Program-made: the position numbers and the translations under genes | The notes under the pieces: generated by a model | Database searches by the model: none | Told to the model about the DNA's origin: nothing | The model's input: the letters and a program-made list of their open reading frames with translations, nothing else | NCBI RefSeq assembly: GCF_017833525.1 | Contig: NZ_JAFICD010000007.1 | Span: forward strand, 186,001-250,000 | Origin: Duganella sp. 1411 | Lineage (GTDB): Bacteria; Pseudomonadota; Gammaproteobacteria; Burkholderiales; Burkholderiaceae_D | Reading direction: 5' to 3' | Length of the DNA: 64,000 nt | Shown here: positions 60,501 through 64,000 of the stretch, one piece after another | How positions within the stretch are numbered: position 1 is the first letter of the stretch | Layout of the letters: the number at the start of each line of letters is the position of its first letter

Positions 60501-60547
60501 ATGGAGCGGGTGAAGGGAATCGAACCCTCGTCGTAAGCTTGGGAAGC
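60501..60547. repeat. Right attachment site (attR) within tRNA-Gly
   Basis: Identical to 53134-53180. It comprises the 3' half of tRNA-Gly(CCC), so the integration kept the tRNA whole on this side. Confidence 0.93.
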
Positions 60548-60575
60548 TTCTGCTCTACCATTGAGCTACACCCGC
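60502..60575 (-). tRNA. tRNA-Gly(CCC)
   Basis: Minus-strand 74-base cloverleaf: acceptor GCGGGTG paired with CACCCGC, D-arm GCTC-AATGGTA-GAGC, anticodon loop TTCCCAA with anticodon CCC, T-arm AGGG-TTCGATT-CCCT, and encoded CCA (TGG on the plus strand at 60502). The intact target gene of the island. Confidence 0.93.
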
Positions 60576-60658
60576 GTGCCACGCATTCTACGCGGTTTTG
60601 TGCGTTGTTGCCAATGACGTCAGACGATTCAAGTGATCACGCCATCCGTCCCAAGATG

Positions 60659-61047
60659 TTAACCCCATTTGCCATGCCCGCCCTCTTCAAAAAAATACAC
60701 GCCCTGATTGACGGCGCACGTATAGCCCACGCTCGGACTTGCGGTGTATGAAGGCAACGAAAAAGTGCTCATGGTGAACGCGACGGCGCTTTCCGGCTTC
60801 ACCTGATCTTTAGGCCACCGCGCGTGCTCGATGGCGCGGCGGACGCGTCATTGTTCGTGCATTTGGAAAAATCAAGCTTCACGGACACGGTGCCGCCACT
60901 CATCAGTGCCCTTTCAACATCACTGACCGTGGTCAGGGCGGCCGTCGGGTCGGCTTGCGCTACTGGGGCGGCACAGCCGATAGCAATACCTCCGATTATT
61001 TTCTTAAACAACGATTTCTTCTGTTCGTAATTAAAAGAAACAGTCAT
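60659..61047 (-). pseudogene. VirK-like periplasmic protein, internally deleted
   Basis: The N-terminal frame (82 residues) has a leader and the VirK pattern SDVERALMSGGTVSVKLDFS, KCTNN and TRGGLKI, then stops. Downstream, in another frame, VAFTMSTFSLPSYTASP and YTCAVNQGVYFF match a VirK C-terminus, ending at TAA 60659. The middle seems lost and the frames no longer join. VirK proteins are periplasmic and of unclear function. Confidence is moderate because both halves are short. Confidence 0.55.
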
Positions 61048-61235
61048 CTTGCGATTTACCCATGCCAGCGGCCACGTTCAGAGCAAGATGCCCAAGAAAC
61101 AGCCGGCCGCTTTTCTCAGCCCCTACAAAGTGACCGCGCCGGCACGGCGACCGCAGGAAAACACCGAAGTAAATACCTCAATTACGAAAAAAAGGTTCAT
61201 ATGAAAAAATCGCCCGCGCCGCGACCAGCAGCGCT

Positions 61236-61541
61236 TCATCTAAAGCTAATGACCGAATCATTTGCGTGGCTACGAATGATTTCCATTACTTTTGGATCAT
61301 TCTTGTATTTCGAAGTAAGTCGTTTAAGCTGCTTCTGAGCAGGTTGGCAGTAACGAACTACCCCTCGCTCGATCTCCTTTTGTCGCTGCCGGCTCAAGCC
61401 ACCGTCAAATTCACCGGCAAAGTGCTCGCATGCATCAGCGTTATCAATAAAAACTTGAACATCTTTGGGAATCGCATCTTTTGCGAACACTGCGGTGGTC
61501 ATCGCAAAGCAAACCACGCCTACGGCTATTTTCCGTCTCAT
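61236..61541 (-). CDS. Small secreted protein of 101 residues, unknown
   Basis: The protein has a signal peptide (MRRKIAVGVVCFAMTTAVFA) and then NADACEHFAGEFDGGLSRQR, RYCQPAQKQLKRL and a charged end. Two Cys in DACEHF and RYCQP. This kind of small protein is common in the Oxalobacteraceae and has no known function. GGGGGAA precedes the ATG at 61541. It follows the 60-residue ORF in the same direction, about 18 bp apart. Confidence 0.7.
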   Translation of the reverse strand: MRRKIAVGVVCFAMTTAVFAKDAIPKDVQVFIDNADACEHFAGEFDGGLSRQRQKEIERGVVRYCQPAQKQLKRLTSKYKNDPKVMEIIRSHANDSVISFR

Positions 61542-61559
61542 AATTCCCCCTTCTTTAAG

Positions 61560-61742
61560 CTAGCGCCCGTTGTTGGACCAATGCGGCACGTCCCTGCCAC
61601 CGCCATGACGGAAAGTACCAGTGAGGTCGTAGATATGGGTTCCGCCGATAAACTGACGGGCCCATCGGGGCCCACTTAATTCTTTGTTGCTCCCGAGCGG
61701 ACGCGCGTTGTCGCGCCTGGGCGCGAGATTGGTTATAGCCAT
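61560..61742 (-). CDS. Small protein of 60 residues, unknown
   Basis: An ATG at 61742 is preceded by the strong ribosome site AAGGAGG with a 6-bp spacer. The 60-residue product (MAITNLAPRRDNARPLGSNK, then GTHIYDLTGTFRHGGGRDVP) is basic, has no signal peptide and no Cys. It ends 18 bp before the secreted-protein gene at 61541, so they probably form one transcript. No family recognised. Confidence 0.55.
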   Translation of the reverse strand: MAITNLAPRRDNARPLGSNKELSGPRWARQFIGGTHIYDLTGTFRHGGGRDVPHWSNNGR

Positions 61743-61844
61743 ATAGAACCTCCTTGGTCATGATTTTCCTTGCGGAAACCATCAGAGTTCAAAGAGTAAT
61801 TCAGATAGTCGCGCCCCCGGTTGATCTAAACTAAGCGTGCGAAC

Positions 61845-62873
61845 TTACTCCGGCTTCTCCACCACATACCCCTTCGCCTGCAGCGCCGCCATGTACCCCT
61901 TCGGATCGAGCAACTCCTTCAGCGGCACGGTGGCGAAGGTGGTGGCGTTGGCCGCCAGCGCATTCTCGGCGGCGGCCACCCAGCTCTCCATCACCTGCGC
62001 CTCCACCGACCTCAACCCCGGTCGGCTCTGCAGCAATGCGCTGTTGAGGATGGCCGAGTCGCAAGCGCCGTCGCGGTCGGCGTAACTGATCTTCTGGATC
62101 GCCGCGAGATCGCCCTTGGCCCAGGCGTTGGCGCGCACGCGCATGGCGTCGATATCATCCTCCAGCCGCGCCAGCGTGTTGGAGAAACAGGCGACGTCGT
62201 CGAGCGGCGTCTTCTTGAACTCCCTGAGCATCTTGACCGGATCGTCGACCTCCAGCTTGGCCAAGGTCGACGTCATCTTGATCTTGTTTTTCTTGACGAT
62301 CTTTTCGATCGTCTGGCGCACCTCCTCGCCTTCCGGCGTCAGGCCGGCCTGCTCCAGTCCCTTGTTGAACAAGGTGTCGGCGACGAAGATCGGCCGTTCG
62401 CGCTCGATGCCGTCATCGTCGCCGATGTACTTCTTCTTCAGCACCAGCCAACGCGCGTAGACCGGCTCGGGCAGCAAATCCTTGAGCTGCGCGCCGTCGG
62501 GATTTTTCTTGAAGCCGACCGCGAACGGCAGCATCGCCACCTGGCGGAAAAACCCCACCTTGGCCGTCGCCCCCGGCGGCCGCAGATATTCCTGCGACTG
62601 CGCCAGGATGGTTTCCACCTCCCGCGAGCGCCATTCCATCTTTTTCGGCAGCGGCGAGTAGGTGCCGAACACCCACAGCACATGGTCGCCCTTCGAGACT
62701 TTCCACAAACCCGGGCCGGGGCGTTGACCGGCCACCAGGATGGTCTCCGTGATGGTATTGTTATCGGCGGGCGCGGACTCGGTTTGCGCCAGGGCCGGCA
62801 TAGCGTTCAACGCGCACAGCGACAACGCGACCAGGCAACGACCTACGGTGAACCGGAACGGCAAGCTGCTCAT
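61845..62873 (-). CDS. TraB/GumN-family protein
   Basis: The 342-residue protein has a signal peptide (SLCALNAMPALAQT) and the family pattern: PGLWKVSKGDHVLWVFGTYS, WRSREVETILAQSQ, RWLVLKKKYIGDDDG and a C-terminal LLDPKGYMAALQAKGYVV. TraB/GumN proteins are thought to be metalloproteases or erythromycin-esterase-like. The ATG at 62873 is preferred over the longer frame because it precedes the leader. Confidence 0.88.
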   Translation of the reverse strand: MSSLPFRFTVGRCLVALSLCALNAMPALAQTESAPADNNTITETILVAGQRPGPGLWKVSKGDHVLWVFGTYSPLPKKMEWRSREVETILAQSQEYLRPPGATAKVGFFRQVAMLPFAVGFKKNPDGAQLKDLLPEPVYARWLVLKKKYIGDDDGIERERPIFVADTLFNKGLEQAGLTPEGEEVRQTIEKIVKKNKIKMTSTLAKLEVDDPVKMLREFKKTPLDDVACFSNTLARLEDDIDAMRVRANAWAKGDLAAIQKISYADRDGACDSAILNSALLQSRPGLRSVEAQVMESWVAAAENALAANATTFATVPLKELLDPKGYMAALQAKGYVVEKPE

Positions 62874-63114
62874 GATGATCCTAAGGTTGGGACAGAATGT
62901 TGCAAAGTATATATTCCACATTCACTCGTGGGTGGGCCACGACCTCCCGATCAGGCAAGTATCGCGAGGCGCTCCCCCGGGCACAACAAGACGCACCGCG
63001 TTAAACACCCGCGTCATACCGGCTAAACAACGGCCCAAAAACCTATCCTGGTTGAAATGCTCCTGAAGCACGGCTACATTGGGGGGCTTGAATACCCGAA
63101 CCCTAGGAATCGCC

Positions 63115-64000
63115 ATGCCCCCCTCCCCCGTCGCGGCCATCAAACTGCTGGCGCTGTCGGCGATGCTGACTTTATCGGCCGCCACCCTCGCCGGAGAGAC
63201 CTGCACCGTGAACGGCAAATCCTGGCCCTTGTGCGGCGGCGACAACGGCGGCTGGTCGTTCGAAAACGGTCAATACTGCGTGGCGCGCAATTTCTGTCCG
63301 GCCAACCGCACCAGCGCGCCGGCCATCGCCACCCGCGCGGCCCCCGTCGACGCGAAAGCTAATCCCAAAACCCGCGCCATCTATACCTGGCTGCGCGGCA
63401 TCTGGGGCAAGAGCATCATCGCCGGCCAGACCGACCTGTCCTGGGACGATACCATCGACATGGCCGAACGCGTCCACGCCGATACCGGCAAATACCCGGC
63501 GCTGATGGGCTTTGATTTCATGGACTACGGCATGAACGGCACGGCGCTGTCCGGCCAGCACCAGACCGAGGAAGCCATCGCCTTCGCCAACAAGGGCGGC
63601 CTGGTGAGCTTCCACTGGCACTGGCGCGATCCGTCGCTGCTCAAGACCGCGCGGGTCAACCAGGCGCGCTTCTACGCCCACGAGCCGGACGCCGACAAGA
63701 ACACCAGCTTCACGATCCCCGTCGCCAACGGCGCGCTGGACGCCAACAGCCCCGCCTATCAACAGATCAACGACGGCATCGACCTGGTCGCGGTCCAGCT
63801 CAAGCGGCTGGCCGACGCCAACGTGACCGTGCTGTGGCGCCCGTTGCACGAGGCCTCGGGCAACAACGGCGACGGCTGGTTCTGGTGGGGCCGCGCGCGC
63901 GCCGACGGCGTGCCGCAGGCCTACGCCAACATCCTGCTGTGGCGCCACATGTATGAGCGGCTGGTCAAGGTCCACGGCCTGCACAACCTGATCTGGGTGT
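63115..64000 (+). CDS. GH26 beta-mannanase with CBM10-like N-terminus, 3' partial
   Basis: The open frame runs off the window. The signal peptide (LLALSAMLTLSAATLAGE) is followed by a cysteine-rich CBM10-like segment (CTVNGKSWPLCGGDNGGWSF, then CVARNFCP), then the GH26 domain: AIYTWLRGIWGKSIIAGQTD, GLVSFHWHWRDP and the acid/base site LWRPLHEASG with NGDGWFWWG. GH26 enzymes cut beta-mannan or beta-1,3-xylan. It is exported, and the nucleophile Glu lies beyond the window end. Confidence 0.9.
   Translation, partial: MPPSPVAAIKLLALSAMLTLSAATLAGETCTVNGKSWPLCGGDNGGWSFENGQYCVARNFCPANRTSAPAIATRAAPVDAKANPKTRAIYTWLRGIWGKSIIAGQTDLSWDDTIDMAERVHADTGKYPALMGFDFMDYGMNGTALSGQHQTEEAIAFANKGGLVSFHWHWRDPSLLKTARVNQARFYAHEPDADKNTSFTIPVANGALDANSPAYQQINDGIDLVAVQLKRLADANVTVLWRPLHEASGNNGDGWFWWGRARADGVPQAYANILLWRHMYERLVKVHGLHNLIWV

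Larger units (their letters stand above)
53134..60547. mobile_element. Decayed genomic island in tRNA-Gly(CCC), about 7.4 kb
   Basis: The island is bounded by a 47-bp direct repeat, one copy of which is the 3' end of an intact tRNA-Gly gene. It holds a tyrosine integrase pseudogene, a DUF4224-like pseudogene, a methyltransferase pseudogene, four plausible intact unknown genes, a BrnT/BrnA-like pair and a tRNA-Leu fragment. Its base composition is clearly lower in GC than the core, with more codons ending in A/T. The integrase is broken, so the island is probably stuck. Confidence 0.88.

Noticed and set aside
61088..61338. Two short plus-strand frames joined by an ATGA overlap (38 and 45 codons)
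   Set aside because: No good ribosome site, and the second runs antisense to the small secreted-protein gene at 61236-61541.
1..64000. CRISPR arrays, rRNA, complete insertion sequences or prophage structural genes
   Set aside because: None seen: no regularly spaced repeats, no transposase frame, and only the integrase and island genes suggest mobility.

Overview
The window looks like chromosome from a GC-rich betaproteobacterium of the Oxalobacteraceae type (Duganella/Massilia/Pseudoduganella-like). This is inferred from gene content and codon style: TonB receptor plus tryptophan-halogenase-like flavoprotein, many glycoside hydrolases, and dispersed extragenic palindromes. No rRNA or species marker is present, so the assignment is tentative.

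Left part (1-34.8 kb) is mostly housekeeping and environmental genes in short operons. It holds a partial PQQ-type sugar dehydrogenase, osmC-like and gloA genes, a RES-type toxin-antitoxin pair, pcm/rhodanese/tolC, a TetR regulator, GH95 fucosidase, a truncated HipA kinase, a CzcE-like protein, GH105 hydrolase, LysR regulators, an M14-type metallopeptidase with an alpha/beta hydrolase, a NitT/TauT-type ABC transporter head to head with a two-component system, a large PAS-GGDEF-EAL protein, uppP, recQ, an AraC regulator, an amidohydrolase and trmB.

Middle part (35-50.7 kb) is a secondary-metabolism and carbohydrate-uptake block. It has a GH1 beta-glucosidase with a clear sigma70-like promoter and a LacI-type operator, an AmpG-like transporter, a complete carotenoid cluster crtE-X-Y-I-B with convergent crtZ (predicted product: zeaxanthin and its glucosides), then a TonB-dependent receptor divergent from a tryptophan-halogenase-like gene. 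Between the last two lie four copies of the same operator spaced exactly 21 bp centre to centre, which ties them to the GH1 gene as a probable sugar regulon. The cognate repressor gene is not in the window.

Right part (50.8-64 kb) has a membrane protein with a 23-residue micro-protein, a self-inhibited-type Fic protein, and a decayed genomic island of about 7.4 kb inserted in tRNA-Gly(CCC). The island is bounded by a 47-bp direct repeat (53134-53180 and 60501-60547). It carries a frameshifted tyrosine integrase, a broken DUF4224-like gene, a broken D12-class DNA adenine methyltransferase, several unknown genes (one with a CoiA-like zinc-finger start, one with an HNH-like motif), a BrnT/BrnA-like toxin-antitoxin pair and a 3' fragment of tRNA-Leu(CAA), a sign of an earlier or nested integration. 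After the island come a virK-like pseudogene, small secreted proteins, a TraB/GumN protein and the start of a GH26 mannanase that runs off the window.
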